A DNA stretch of 64,000 nt from DAIOEK01 sp964648485 (GTDB lineage Bacteria > Chloroflexota > Anaerolineae > Anaerolineales > Anaerolineaceae). Where the stretch lies: positions 25,295 through 89,294 of the forward strand of contig CAZYOF010000015.1 in the NCBI GenBank assembly GCA_964648485.1, given 5' to 3'. Position numbers and translations under genes: made by a program. The notes under the pieces were generated by a model. The model worked only from the letters and a program-made list of their open reading frames with translations. It had not been told where the DNA came from and did no database searches. The number at the start of each line of letters is the position of its first letter. The first letter of the stretch is position 1. Below are positions 1 through 8,178 of this stretch, in pieces.

Positions 1-297
1 CACAGAAATAAACCGCCCGTCGGGAAACCGATCGTGGTGAGGGTGAAAAGGTGGTGTAAGAGACCACCGGCGTCTGTAGTAATACGGGCGGCCAGGCAAC
101 CCCCTTCCGGAGCAAGGCCAAGCAGGGATACAACCGGTCCGCCGGTGGAGATGGCTCGTCTCCCGTAATCCCGGGTAGGCTGCATGAGATTGGTACGGTA
201 ACGTGCCAGCCAGATAGATGCATACCGCTCTGGGTGAAGTCCTTCGGGATACCCACCAAGAGTACAGAACGCGGCTTACAGATCAGCCTGGCATCTA
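1..297 (+). ncRNA. rnpB: RNase P RNA, class A (5' part outside the window)
   Basis: This is the catalytic RNA of RNase P, which trims the 5' leader of pre-tRNAs. The universally conserved blocks are present in order: the AAACCGCC segment near base 10, GGGTGAAAAGGTG then GTAAGAG at about 41-62, GGAGCAAGGCCAAGCAGG at 108-126, GGGTAGGCTGC at 173-183, and the 3' segment AGAACGCGGCTTACAG at about 266-281. These match the layout of E. coli RNase P RNA. The 5' portion, including the first part of the core, lies before base 1. The exact 3' end is uncertain by about 10 bases; no strong terminator hairpin is visible. Confidence 0.93.
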
Positions 298-353
298 GTT
301 TTTTCCCTGCCTCAAAGTACTGATTTTGTTAAATTTAAACTTTAATAACATAT

Positions 354-1052
354 CTACAACAAGCCATTTTCCATTAATAATGCTTTGTCCCGTAATATTT
401 TCCTGGTTTCACCATCTGCCACCAAAATACCCTGATTTAGAATAATCACGCGTGTAGTCAGCTTCGCTGCGAGATCCAGATCATGCGTGGCTATCAGCAT
501 GGTTTGTGCAAGGTATCTTAGTAAATCAATCAATTCACGTCTGGCACGTGGATCCAACCCGGCTGTTGGTTCATCCAACACCAGGATGGATGGTTCCATG
601 ACAAGAACAGTCGCAATTGCAATCCTTTTCTTTTCCCCCCCACTCAAATGAAATGGATGACGGTCCATTAGATGTGCTGCCTTAACCATATTCAACGTAT
701 TAATGACCTTATTTCGAATTTCTTCCTCTCTAAATCCTTGATAAATCAACCCATAAGCAACATCTTCGAATACGGTCGAAGAGAATAATTGATCATCAGG
801 ATTTTGAAATACGATACCGACTGAGGAGCGGATCTGTCCGTAGTTGTCTTTTGATACTTCCAGACCATTCACTACTATCCTACCCTCGCCATTCAGCACT
901 CCGTTCAAATGCAGCAACAATGTAGATTTCCCCGCACCATTAGCTCCTAAAATCGAAACCTTTTCTCCCTGGTTAATATCCATGGAAATATTTTTAAGTG
1001 CATAATTCCCATTATCATATGTATGAGAGAGGTTCTTAATCGACAAAAACAA
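354..1052 (-). CDS. nikO: ECF nickel/cobalt transporter ATPase (NikO/CbiO)
   Basis: ATP-hydrolysing subunit that powers the ECF-type metal importer formed with the two genes upstream. About 232 residues with Walker A GANGAGKST, Q-loop VFQNPDDQ, signature LSGGEKKRIAIA and Walker B ILVLDEPTAGLDP, followed by a switch histidine in IATHD. An upstream TTG (1079) also keeps the frame open, but a GGAGG at 1061-1065 sits 8 bases before the TTG at 1052, just after the stop of the cbiQ-type gene, so 1052 is preferred. Last gene of the M-Q-O operon. Nickel rather than cobalt is inferred from the adjacent lar genes and hydrogenase; the sequence of this subunit does not decide it. Confidence 0.9.
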   Translation of the reverse strand: MFLSIKNLSHTYDNGNYALKNISMDINQGEKVSILGANGAGKSTLLLHLNGVLNGEGRIVVNGLEVSKDNYGQIRSSVGIVFQNPDDQLFSSTVFEDVAYGLIYQGFREEEIRNKVINTLNMVKAAHLMDRHPFHLSGGEKKRIAIATVLVMEPSILVLDEPTAGLDPRARRELIDLLRYLAQTMLIATHDLDLAAKLTTRVIILNQGILVADGETRKILRDKALLMENGLL

Positions 1053-1056
1053 CGGT

Positions 1057-1836
1057 TTACCCTCCAGTAATGGTCCCAAAAAACAACAACAGTATTAGTA
1101 TCAATATTCCGGACGCAATCTGAAACTTGGAAGTTCTACTAATCGGATTGGAATAGATAAATGGTAGTTCGCCATTGTATCCTCGTGATTGCATCGCGGC
1201 AAAGACTCTCTCGCTTCGGTCGATAGATCGGATGAACAAACTTCCCGCCATGCTGCCAGTAACTCTAGCTCGCCACAGAATGTTTCCTCCCGATCTTTTG
1301 CTACCTGAATTCACTCCGCTCCTGCTGGAACGGGCGGTCATCATAGCGGTAGCTTCATGAACCAAAACACTCAAATAACGCCACATTAACAACGCAATCG
1401 TAATGAAAATCTTCGGCACTTTTAAATACTGCATACCATTAATCAAATCTGGGATATTAGTTGACATACTAAGTTGAACAGCGCCCTGTACAGATAACCA
1501 GGATTTAATAAATATGGATGCAAATTTTTGAAATCCTTTCATACTGATAGGAAGATTCCATCCATAACCAACAATTTGAAGATTGACAAATGAATCAGGG
1601 GCAAATATCAGTGGAAGTGCGGAGATTATAAATGGAAGAGCAATTAGAGAACGCTTAAGTAAAACAAGAATTTCTACCCGCTGGGAAATCGAAAACCCAT
1701 ATAACAAGGAGAGATAGAGGATATAAAATGGCCATTGCTTTTGCGGTAATAAATTTAGAGATAACAGAAAAGCAAGGGTGAGAATGATCTTCACCCTTGT
1801 ATCTATATCCGTGGCTTTTCTTTGATCTGTATTCAA
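1057..1836 (-). CDS. nikQ: ECF nickel/cobalt transporter transmembrane T-component (NikQ/CbiQ)
   Basis: Coupling membrane subunit (EcfT) linking the substrate-binding M protein to the ATPase. About 259 residues with five or so hydrophobic segments and the cytoplasmic coupling region with Ala-Arg-Gly type motifs: MMTARSSRSG near 165-175 and FAAMQSRGYNG near 210-220. The frame opens at a TTG (1836) with no convincing ribosome binding site, so the true start may be slightly downstream. It lies 27 bases after the M gene and directly precedes the ATPase gene, consistent with one transcript. Confidence 0.88.
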   Translation of the reverse strand: MNTDQRKATDIDTRVKIILTLAFLLSLNLLPQKQWPFYILYLSLLYGFSISQRVEILVLLKRSLIALPFIISALPLIFAPDSFVNLQIVGYGWNLPISMKGFQKFASIFIKSWLSVQGAVQLSMSTNIPDLINGMQYLKVPKIFITIALLMWRYLSVLVHEATAMMTARSSRSGVNSGSKRSGGNILWRARVTGSMAGSLFIRSIDRSERVFAAMQSRGYNGELPFIYSNPISRTSKFQIASGILILILLLFFGTITGG

Positions 1837-1863
1837 AATCGAAAATATATTTTCTGAATAACT

Positions 1864-2811
1864 TTATTTTTCAGATCGAGCAATTACAAAAGCAACACCA
1901 AAAACAATGACGATACCAATAATTCCAGCGATTATTGTCGCAACAGCTGGGTTGGATATACCAGGCATCGTGTAATCAGGAATAATATTATAGAATGAAC
2001 CGCGTGCTGCCTCAAGAAATCCCTGTTTTTCAGCGACCCATTCCAAACCATCCGGATGACTGGATGCTAATGGGGAAAGAATTGCAAGAGTCAGGGCAAT
2101 TAAACCTCCAACTATGAGTAAACCTTTTCCCCCCGATTTTCCGGTGTTATGCCTGGTGATCAAATCTTTCCTTGAAGCTAAGATAAATCCTAAAGCCCCT
2201 ATTGTGATCAATCCCTCACCAACCCCGATGATCGCATGGATGATAGCCATTGCTGGAATCGCGATATTGGCAGGGGATATACCCGATAAAGCAAGTTGGA
2301 TTGCACAGGATAAGGAAGCAATGAATATGGATAACCAGGCAGCAACAAAACCTGCAACCAATATCCCCCATGATGAATTTTTTAACAAATTCTTTAACAA
2401 ACAGTAAACTGTATTTGCTACAAACACACCCACAATCGCCATGTTGAATATATTTGCACCCAACACAACTAGGCCACCATCTTGAAAGACGAATGCTTGC
2501 ACAGAAACTACGGTTGTCATTACCAACACTGCTTGCCATGGACCGAGTAAGATTGTTGCGATTGCTGATCCTAACAAGTGACCAGATGTCCCGCCGCTAA
2601 CCGAGAAATTCAGCATTTGTCCGGCAAAGATGGCAGCTGCTAATATACCCATCAAAGGCACATCTTTGTCATTAATCAGCTTTTTCGTTTTTTTGAGAGC
2701 AATTCCGACTACAATAATTGATAATACCCAAAATAATACCGATACAACCACAGAAAGAAAGCCATCTGGGATATGCATTATGTTTTGAGAAATTATAGGT
2801 GAATAAAGCAT
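1864..2811 (-). CDS. nikM: ECF nickel transporter substrate-specific protein, NikM/N fusion (CbiM family)
   Basis: Metal-binding S-component of the importer. The core is the CbiM/NikM fold of about 200 residues starting MHIPDGFLS. A C-terminal extension holds an SHPDGLEW motif and a final membrane helix, the NikL/CbiN-like part, so this is an MN-type fusion as in LarMN systems. In characterised NikM/CbiM proteins the free N-terminal Met-His-x chelates the metal, which argues for translation from 2778. A strong GGGAGGA lies 6-7 bases before the ATG at 2811, which argues for 11 extra residues. The upstream start is annotated and the conflict is reported as a finding. Divergent from the Fur-family regulator and sharing its palindromic control region. 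Confidence 0.9.
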   Translation of the reverse strand: MLYSPIISQNIMHIPDGFLSVVVSVLFWVLSIIVVGIALKKTKKLINDKDVPLMGILAAAIFAGQMLNFSVSGGTSGHLLGSAIATILLGPWQAVLVMTTVVSVQAFVFQDGGLVVLGANIFNMAIVGVFVANTVYCLLKNLLKNSSWGILVAGFVAAWLSIFIASLSCAIQLALSGISPANIAIPAMAIIHAIIGVGEGLITIGALGFILASRKDLITRHNTGKSGGKGLLIVGGLIALTLAILSPLASSHPDGLEWVAEKQGFLEAARGSFYNIIPDYTMPGISNPAVATIIAGIIGIVIVFGVAFVIARSEK

Positions 2812-2861
2812 CGACGTCCTCCCAACAATTTGCTAAAATGATTTAATTAATGATAACATTA

Positions 2862-2897
2862 TAATGCAAAATATTGTAATTGCAATTATTTGCATTA
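2862..2897. promoter_or_regulatory. Nested palindromic operator between nikM and the Fur-family gene
   Basis: Perfect 9-bp inverted arms TAATGCAAA (2862-2870) and TTTGCATTA (2889-2897) enclose a perfect 12-bp palindrome TAATTGCAATTA (2877-2888). The repeated TTGCAA/TTTGCA half-sites resemble nickel-responsive Nur boxes and, more loosely, Fur boxes. Its location between the divergent transporter operon and the Fur-family gene suggests that this regulator binds here and controls both directions. Binding is inferred. Confidence 0.65.
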
Positions 2898-2910
2898 ATA
2901 GGTGCTAATT

Positions 2911-3291
2911 ATGAAAACATCTTCAACAGACTTGGTGATTTTAAAACTACTATCTACTAATCACCATCATTTAACATCGCAGCAAATCTATGAAAAAATT
3001 AGGGACCACTTACCAGCCATAAACCCATCCACTGTTTACCGATCTTTGGAAAGATTAGTAAAAACTGGTAAAGTATCAATATCAGATATGGGTTTAGGAG
3101 CAGAAGTGTACGAAATTGTAGGGCAAGATATCCATCATCATATCGTTTGTCAAAATTGTGGCAAGATTCTTACAATCGACGATCGAGAAGTTCGTGGTTT
3201 CTTGGAAAAAATTGAACAAACATCAAAATATAGATTGACTACCAATCATCTTGTTTTATTTGGTATCTGCGAGAATTGCAAAGAATACTAA
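2911..3291 (+). CDS. Fur-family metal-responsive repressor, probably nickel-responsive (Nur-like)
   Basis: Winged-helix repressor of about 126 residues. The DNA-binding part includes HHLTSQQIYEKI and NPSTVYRSLERL (about residues 19-60). The dimerisation/metal part carries a histidine cluster in DIHHHIVC and two CxxC pairs (CQNC, CENC) that would hold structural zinc. An ATG at 2911 follows AGGTG by six bases and is preferred over an in-frame GTG at 2902. It is divergent from the nickel ECF operon with a palindromic operator between, and ends about 60 bases from larC, which converges on it. Assignment to the nickel (Nur) subgroup rests on this context; Zur, PerR or Fur specificity cannot be excluded from sequence alone. 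Confidence 0.85.
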   Translation: MKTSSTDLVILKLLSTNHHHLTSQQIYEKIRDHLPAINPSTVYRSLERLVKTGKVSISDMGLGAEVYEIVGQDIHHHIVCQNCGKILTIDDREVRGFLEKIEQTSKYRLTTNHLVLFGICENCKEY

Positions 3292-3354
3292 ATCTATCAA
3301 CTGAAAAAAATTATCTCCAGATGTTATTTAATCCAATACCAAATTTATCTGCAT

Positions 3355-4548
3355 TTATTCTGGTACTGATATCTGCGATGTAATTGCGTTCATTACAGTC
3401 AGAAGTGGGATATCTTTTTCCTCGGCAATTCGCACACAATCTTCATATTCCGGGTAAGATTGCACCACCTTGCCTTCCAGTATTTTATCTTTGAGCATTA
3501 TTTCGCCTAACGAAGTTTTTATCTTACGAAAAGCACGCTCAGCCTCAATTCTATGAACTGGATGTATTCTTACACCAAATGTGGAAGTTGTTTTTAATAT
3601 CATTTCTGAAAAGCGGGTTTCATCTGCTTTTTGAGCAATAATACTCAATTTTGTACCTGGTCGGTTCTTCTTCATCTGAATCGCAGTGAAATATATATCC
3701 AGGGCACCTGCTTCTAGCATTCTATGCATTAAGTCGCCCAGCACTTGAGGATTCATGTCATCAATATTAGTTTCAATAACTACATGTGTAGATTCTTCTG
3801 TACTGCCTTCACCTATGACAACCCTCAAAATATTAGCCCAGGGGAGATCGCGCTTTCCGGCACCAACACCAACATGATGAATACTCATCTCCGGCCTGGT
3901 GAATTTAGCGAATTCAGATAATATTGACATCCCGGTTGGCGTAACTTGCTCCATCTGTGCCGGAGAAGATACAGTCGGGGCAGAGCACATTTTCATTAAT
4001 TCCAATGTTGCCGGCGCTGGAACTGGCAACAGTCCATGGCTGGTTTGAACTGTTCCTCCCCCAACTGGTATGGGAGATGAATAAAGTTCACTAACTTGAA
4101 AATAATCCAGTCCGATCATGACCCCGCAAATATCTAAAATAGAATCCACTGCCCCTACTTCATGAAAGTGCACCTGATCAATCGAGCTGCCATGAACTTT
4201 CGCTTCAGCTTCCGCAAGACGCAGGAATACCCGCAGGGAAGAATCCTTCACTCGATCTGACAGGGTACTTGTTTGTATGATTGTCTGAATATCTGAAAGA
4301 TGACGGCTATGCGCATGGCCGTGATGATCGTGTTTGTGGGTCTCCCCCTCATCAAGTTCAAACTGGATATAGGTTGCGCGCATGCCATTCTTGCTGATTT
4401 CACTTATCTTCATCTGTTGATATTCAGGCAAACCAAGTTTTAATAATTCTGAATGTAAAACTTGAACAGGCATTCCGGCATCAATCAGTGCTCCAAGCAG
4501 CATATCCCCACTTACCCCGGAAAAACAATCACAGAATAAAACATTCAT
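3355..4548 (-). CDS. larC: LarC, nickel insertion (cyclometallase) for the nickel-pincer cofactor
   Basis: CTP-dependent enzyme that inserts nickel into the dithiocarboxylated pyridinium mononucleotide to give the NPN cofactor of lactate racemase and related LarA-type enzymes. Full length at 397 residues. It begins with the family signature MNVLFCDCFSGVSGDM, has a His-rich metal-handling segment HKHDHHGHAHSRH near 90-105, and a conserved C-terminal half. In Lactiplantibacillus plantarum the product is split into two reading frames joined by frameshifting; here one uninterrupted frame encodes it. ATG overlaps the TGA of larE (ATGA), showing translational coupling in the larB-larE-larC operon. 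Confidence 0.95.
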   Translation of the reverse strand: MNVLFCDCFSGVSGDMLLGALIDAGMPVQVLHSELLKLGLPEYQQMKISEISKNGMRATYIQFELDEGETHKHDHHGHAHSRHLSDIQTIIQTSTLSDRVKDSSLRVFLRLAEAEAKVHGSSIDQVHFHEVGAVDSILDICGVMIGLDYFQVSELYSSPIPVGGGTVQTSHGLLPVPAPATLELMKMCSAPTVSSPAQMEQVTPTGMSILSEFAKFTRPEMSIHHVGVGAGKRDLPWANILRVVIGEGSTEESTHVVIETNIDDMNPQVLGDLMHRMLEAGALDIYFTAIQMKKNRPGTKLSIIAQKADETRFSEMILKTTSTFGVRIHPVHRIEAERAFRKIKTSLGEIMLKDKILEGKVVQSYPEYEDCVRIAEEKDIPLLTVMNAITSQISVPE

Positions 4549-5408
4549 TTGACAATCCCTTCATTTAAACTCCCCTGTCGGTATCCATTGGGATCGACTC
4601 TAATTTTTTTGAATCCAATTTTATTGAGTGCGCTTTGGATTTTATCTTCTTCCACCATACATCGCTGTACGTCATTTACATCAACTTCAATACTACAGAT
4701 ATCATCTCCCCAACGAATACGCACTTTATTGTATCCCTGTCCACGCAGAAATTTCTCCCCTGCGTCGATCAATGAAAGAATTTTTTCGTTTAGTGGAATT
4801 CCATAAGGAATTCGGGTTGCCAGACAGGGTGAACTGGGTTTATCCCATGTCGGCAGATCCAGCCATTTGGATAGCACCCTTATATCATTCTTTGTAAATC
4901 CACACATTACCAGCGGACTTATAGTTTGTGTTATTTCCACCGCTTTTCTACCGGGTCTGTAATCTGATAGATCATCAATATTTTGCCCTTCCATGACAAC
5001 AGCAAATCCATTATCCCTGGCAAATGACCAGATCAATTCCATAATCATTTTCTTACAATGAAAGCATCGATCAACCGGGTTTGATTTAATCATCGGATTA
5101 TCAAGGATGCCAGCAACCAATTGAATATGGGGAATTCCCAGTAAAAAAGCAGTTTCAATGGATGAAAAAAGTTGATCCTGGCTATCCATTGAAGAAACCA
5201 CTGTCACAGCATTCATCTGGGAGCCCAGTAACAAGTAAGTCCACCCTGCGAGAAATGTGCTATCGACACCTCCAGAGTAGGCAACCACAGCGGATGGATA
5301 CTCCAATATTAAATTGCATAGCTTTTCTGCTTTTATGATGAGTTGCGGATCGCAACCATCATTTTTCATCTTTGTCAGAATTTTTGATTTCTGAACGTTT
5401 TTACTCAT
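4545..5408 (-). CDS. larE: LarE, ATP-dependent sulfur transferase for the nickel-pincer cofactor
   Basis: Adenylates and sulfurates the pyridinium dicarboxylate made by LarB. 287 residues with the PP-loop SGGVDS at 45-50. Three cysteines stand at the active-site positions: C115 and C118 in RCFHCKK and C195 in PSSPCLATR. L. plantarum LarE has a single, sacrificed cysteine. LarE proteins with three cysteines, such as that of Thermotoga maritima, use a [4Fe-4S] cluster and can turn over. This protein should therefore be the cluster type, an inference from these residues. It overlaps the end of larB by a few bases and larC by four. Confidence 0.94.
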   Translation of the reverse strand: MSKNVQKSKILTKMKNDGCDPQLIIKAEKLCNLILEYPSAVVAYSGGVDSTFLAGWTYLLLGSQMNAVTVVSSMDSQDQLFSSIETAFLLGIPHIQLVAGILDNPMIKSNPVDRCFHCKKMIMELIWSFARDNGFAVVMEGQNIDDLSDYRPGRKAVEITQTISPLVMCGFTKNDIRVLSKWLDLPTWDKPSSPCLATRIPYGIPLNEKILSLIDAGEKFLRGQGYNKVRIRWGDDICSIEVDVNDVQRCMVEEDKIQSALNKIGFKKIRVDPNGYRQGSLNEGIVK

Positions 5409-6177
5409 TCGCCTGCCAGATCCTTGCGTTTATCTTGGCTGCCATACATCCAGCTCCAAAACCATTATCAATGTTTACCACTGCAAGACCGGGTGAGCAA
5501 CTATTGAGCATTCCTAGCAGGGCAGCAAGACCGCCAAAGCTAGCGCCATAACCAACACTTGTAGGAAGCGCGATGATCGGAGCAGTTATTAATCCACCAA
5601 TCACTGACGGCAAGGCACCTTCCATTCCTGCAGCCACGATGACAACATTTGCCTTGCGTAAGTCATCCAGTCGGTTGAAGAGACGGTGAACACCCGCTAC
5701 CCCAACATCAAATATCCGCTGTACTTCATGCCCCATCATCTCTGCTGTGACTGCAGCCTCCTCAGCCACTGGGATATCTGATGTGCCTGCAGTCACAACT
5801 ACGATTCCTTCATATTTTTCTATCTCAATATTTGGTCGTTTGAGTAATAATCGAGTTTCAGGCGAATATTCTGCATCAGTCAGATGGTCTTTTATTTTCG
5901 AATACATTTCAGCAGTTACCCGGGTAGCCAGGACGCCGGATCCATGAGCAGCGAATTGATTAAATATTTTAATAACTTGCGCTGGCGTTTTCCCATCGGC
6001 ATAAATTACTTCGGGTATCCCCGTCCTTTCCCGGCGTTCATAATCGAGATTGGAAAATTCACTTTCCTCAATTTTTGCTAACCCATGAAGGATTTCCTGA
6101 ACATCGTTAATATCAACATTTCCTGCTTTGTATTCCTCTAATATTTGAATTAACCTGGCTGAAAGATTTTGTTTCAT
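5401..6177 (-). CDS. larB: LarB, NaAD carboxylase/hydrolase starting nickel-pincer cofactor synthesis
   Basis: Carboxylates nicotinic acid adenine dinucleotide at C5 and releases AMP, giving pyridinium-3,5-biscarboxylic acid mononucleotide. About 258 residues, related in its C-terminal half to PurE (AIR carboxylase): VVVTAGTSDIPVAEEA, VIVAAGMEGALPSVIGG and the Gly-rich end NIDNGFGAGCMAA. The ATG at 6177 is preferred because GAAGGATGG lies a suitable distance upstream; the ATG at 6189 would overlap that ribosome binding site. First gene of larB-larE-larC. No larA lies in the window, so the enzyme using the cofactor must be elsewhere. Confidence 0.94.
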   Translation of the reverse strand: MKQNLSARLIQILEEYKAGNVDINDVQEILHGLAKIEESEFSNLDYERRERTGIPEVIYADGKTPAQVIKIFNQFAAHGSGVLATRVTAEMYSKIKDHLTDAEYSPETRLLLKRPNIEIEKYEGIVVVTAGTSDIPVAEEAAVTAEMMGHEVQRIFDVGVAGVHRLFNRLDDLRKANVVIVAAGMEGALPSVIGGLITAPIIALPTSVGYGASFGGLAALLGMLNSCSPGLAVVNIDNGFGAGCMAAKINARIWQANE

Positions 6178-6229
6178 ATTGTTTTCCATCCTTCAATTAT
6201 AACTATGATTGGAAGCCATCAAATTTAAA

Positions 6230-6259
6230 AATGGATGCATTCAAAAAAATGCATCCATT
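6230..6259 (-). terminator. Intrinsic terminator after the polyferredoxin pair
   Basis: Perfect 12-bp inverted repeat AATGGATGCATT / AATGCATCCATT with a short A/T loop, followed on the minus strand by TTTAAATTT. It ends the transcript of the two genes upstream (7942 to 6280) and separates it from larB. A TATAAT-like element lies just before larB, suggesting its own promoter, but the -35 spacing (15 bases) is poor. Confidence 0.75.
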
Positions 6260-6279
6260 GAAGATTAACTTTTTAATAT

Positions 6280-7053
6280 CTATGGCAACAGGTTGATTGC
6301 TGCCTGAAGTTCTGTTTTCAATTGTAAAAATTCTATACCTTTTTCTAATGCATAATCTTTAATCACAATATTTTGATCTGGCATATCAGCTTTCAAGGTC
6401 ATTGAAATCATATCCGGTGACAATCCCCAATCAATTAGATTTTTAAAAGTGGTTTTACCGGTAATTGTTCGTTCGCCAGAATTGGAGGTGGATTCCTGCG
6501 GTTCCACAGTAGCAGTCTGATTAATACTCTGGTCAGTAGGATTACCATCAACTGTTGGTACCGGTTCATCAGTCTTGTAAGTATGATTTCTGAGGTATTC
6601 AATCTGCTCAGGCAGCATATTGCCGTTGAGTTGCAATATTTTTTCTGCCTCCGGGAAGAGATAACTTTCCTCTGAATTTTCTAAATCATATGGCAAACCT
6701 CTATAAAACGCAACGAACATTCTGACCGCACTGGTTCCCATTTCAACAGGCAGATCTGCGTTAACATCTTCTAATGACTTCAGAGAGAAAGTTTCTGTAT
6801 CCACTTCCGGAGGTAGTTTAAAAGCAATGTGTAAATCATCAAGAGGAATATTGAACAAATTATGGATGTCTCCAAAAGTATATGATCCTCGAATATCAGC
6901 CGGATTATACTCCCCAGATACGTCACCAGTGGTAAATTTCTCAGGTGTCTTGTCTGATTCTGTTTGCCAGTAATTTAATACACTGCTCACACCAATACCA
7001 CCAAAGAGGATAACAAGTATGATGAAAGCCAATGGAATTGATTTTAGATTCAT
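6280..7053 (-). CDS. Membrane-anchored partner of a NapH-like polyferredoxin (uncharacterised family)
   Basis: 257 residues with one N-terminal membrane segment (about 8-28). A conserved block follows, containing DIRGSYTFGDIHNLFNIP, which I recognise from proteins and C-terminal extensions that accompany NapH/YccM-type 4Fe-4S membrane proteins in anaerobes. A block with MFVAFYRGLPYDLE comes next, then a Thr/Ser/Pro-rich stretch (about 165-200) and a C-terminal repeat of the ITGKTTFKNLIDWGLSPDM type resembling the first block. It has no cysteine pairs for metal centres. It begins one base after the polyferredoxin gene, so the two are co-expressed. The biochemical function is unknown; an accessory role in membrane electron transfer is inferred. 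Confidence 0.65.
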   Translation of the reverse strand: MNLKSIPLAFIILVILFGGIGVSSVLNYWQTESDKTPEKFTTGDVSGEYNPADIRGSYTFGDIHNLFNIPLDDLHIAFKLPPEVDTETFSLKSLEDVNADLPVEMGTSAVRMFVAFYRGLPYDLENSEESYLFPEAEKILQLNGNMLPEQIEYLRNHTYKTDEPVPTVDGNPTDQSINQTATVEPQESTSNSGERTITGKTTFKNLIDWGLSPDMISMTLKADMPDQNIVIKDYALEKGIEFLQLKTELQAAINLLP

Positions 7054-7054
7054 C

Positions 7055-7942
7055 TTATTTACCTGCCTTTACTGATCCGGGAAGAATACAGGTTTTTTGA
7101 GGGTGCCTGGTTGAAAAAACAACCGTCCCTGCGACTGGACAATGTGCTTCGGATGTACACTCGAGACATGAAATACATTGATGATCGTGAACAATTTTCT
7201 TGGAACTAACATTAATATTCATCGGGCAGGTGATATCGCAGGCACCATCCATGCGGCAGGTTGATTCGACCCTGCGAATACCGAATATTCTGAACAGGTT
7301 GGTTAATCCTAGAACTGCTCCATAGGGACAGGCATATTTACACCAGGGTCGTTCTATGAATAACGAACTCAAGATCGTTATCCCTAAAACAAAATATCCG
7401 CCAATGGCTACTTCCCCCGTCCAAAAATTAAACAAGGCAAAATATGGATCATAATCGGCAAAGATTAACTTTGCGGATGTCGCTGTCATGTAAAGTACCC
7501 AGGCTAGAACAATATAACGAAGATAGCGAAGAATTCGATCATACTTCTCAGGGATAAAATGATTGTATTTTTTCCTCTTAAATATTTTCTTGCCAATACC
7601 TGCAATCCATTCCTGGAAAGTTCCAAAAGGGCATACCCAACCACAAAAAACTGGACCAAACAAAATTGCCAAGATAAAACCAATCACCATGAGAATGAAT
7701 GAAGATTCATGGATTTTCTGAACAAATGTACCAGAAGTAATAAATTGGTAAATTGTTACAACGCCACCAAATGGGCAGAGTGCATGCAATGATGCACTTG
7801 CAATTAATGGTATTCCTTTACCTGACTCAGCAAGGGTATAATTTATCGCGATTAATGCAATAAGAATAAAGAAAAACAGCTGTACTGCACTTCGAATCCA
7901 GATACGTCTCTTAAAAAACCGATTAGATAACAATTTTTGCAT
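7055..7942 (-). CDS. NapH/YccM-like membrane polyferredoxin (4Fe-4S binding)
   Basis: 295-residue integral membrane iron-sulfur protein. Four to five hydrophobic segments are interspersed with CPF and CPY motifs typical of NapH/NosR/CcoG relatives (VCPFGTFQEW, CKYACPYGAV). Two ferredoxin-like clusters stand near the C-terminus, CRMDGACDITCP and CISCLECTSEAHCP. It probably passes electrons between a membrane quinol or a soluble ferredoxin and an unknown acceptor. No nitrate or nitrous oxide reductase genes are nearby, so the denitrification role of its namesakes is not supported. Upstream gene of a two-gene operon with its single-pass partner. Confidence 0.82.
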   Translation of the reverse strand: MQKLLSNRFFKRRIWIRSAVQLFFFILIALIAINYTLAESGKGIPLIASASLHALCPFGGVVTIYQFITSGTFVQKIHESSFILMVIGFILAILFGPVFCGWVCPFGTFQEWIAGIGKKIFKRKKYNHFIPEKYDRILRYLRYIVLAWVLYMTATSAKLIFADYDPYFALFNFWTGEVAIGGYFVLGITILSSLFIERPWCKYACPYGAVLGLTNLFRIFGIRRVESTCRMDGACDITCPMNINVSSKKIVHDHQCISCLECTSEAHCPVAGTVVFSTRHPQKTCILPGSVKAGK

Positions 7943-8110
7943 TATTTTTCTCCTGAAATCATCAGTAATCTCAATATATAACTATAAATATAAAATATGT
8001 AGATGATAAGAATGAGATATGAAGAAATTGTGAAGAGATCTAAACCAATATGGCTTAACCATTTATTAATATCACAAACCCAAATTACAACTTAAGTTGA
8101 TGATAAATAA

Positions 8111-8142
8111 CAGAGTGCCCGGACTGGAATCCGGGCACTCTG
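8111..8142 (-). terminator. Intrinsic terminator of the iclR-gltA transcript
   Basis: Perfect 13-bp inverted repeat CAGAGTGCCCGGA / TCCGGGCACTCTG with a 6-base loop, 37 bases beyond the citrate synthase stop and followed on the minus strand by TTATTTATCA. The remaining intergenic sequence to 7943 shows no gene. Confidence 0.8.
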
Positions 8143-8178
8143 TTTGTAAGGAGGACAGCATGAACCAAAAAGAATATC

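Noticed and set aside
354..2811. Cobalt importer for cobalamin synthesis
   Set aside because: The subunits alone do not exclude it, but the lar genes and the hydrogenase, and the absence of cobalamin genes, favour nickel.
3355..4548. Programmed frameshift in larC
   Set aside because: The frame is continuous over 397 codons with normal N- and C-terminal motifs, unlike the split L. plantarum gene.
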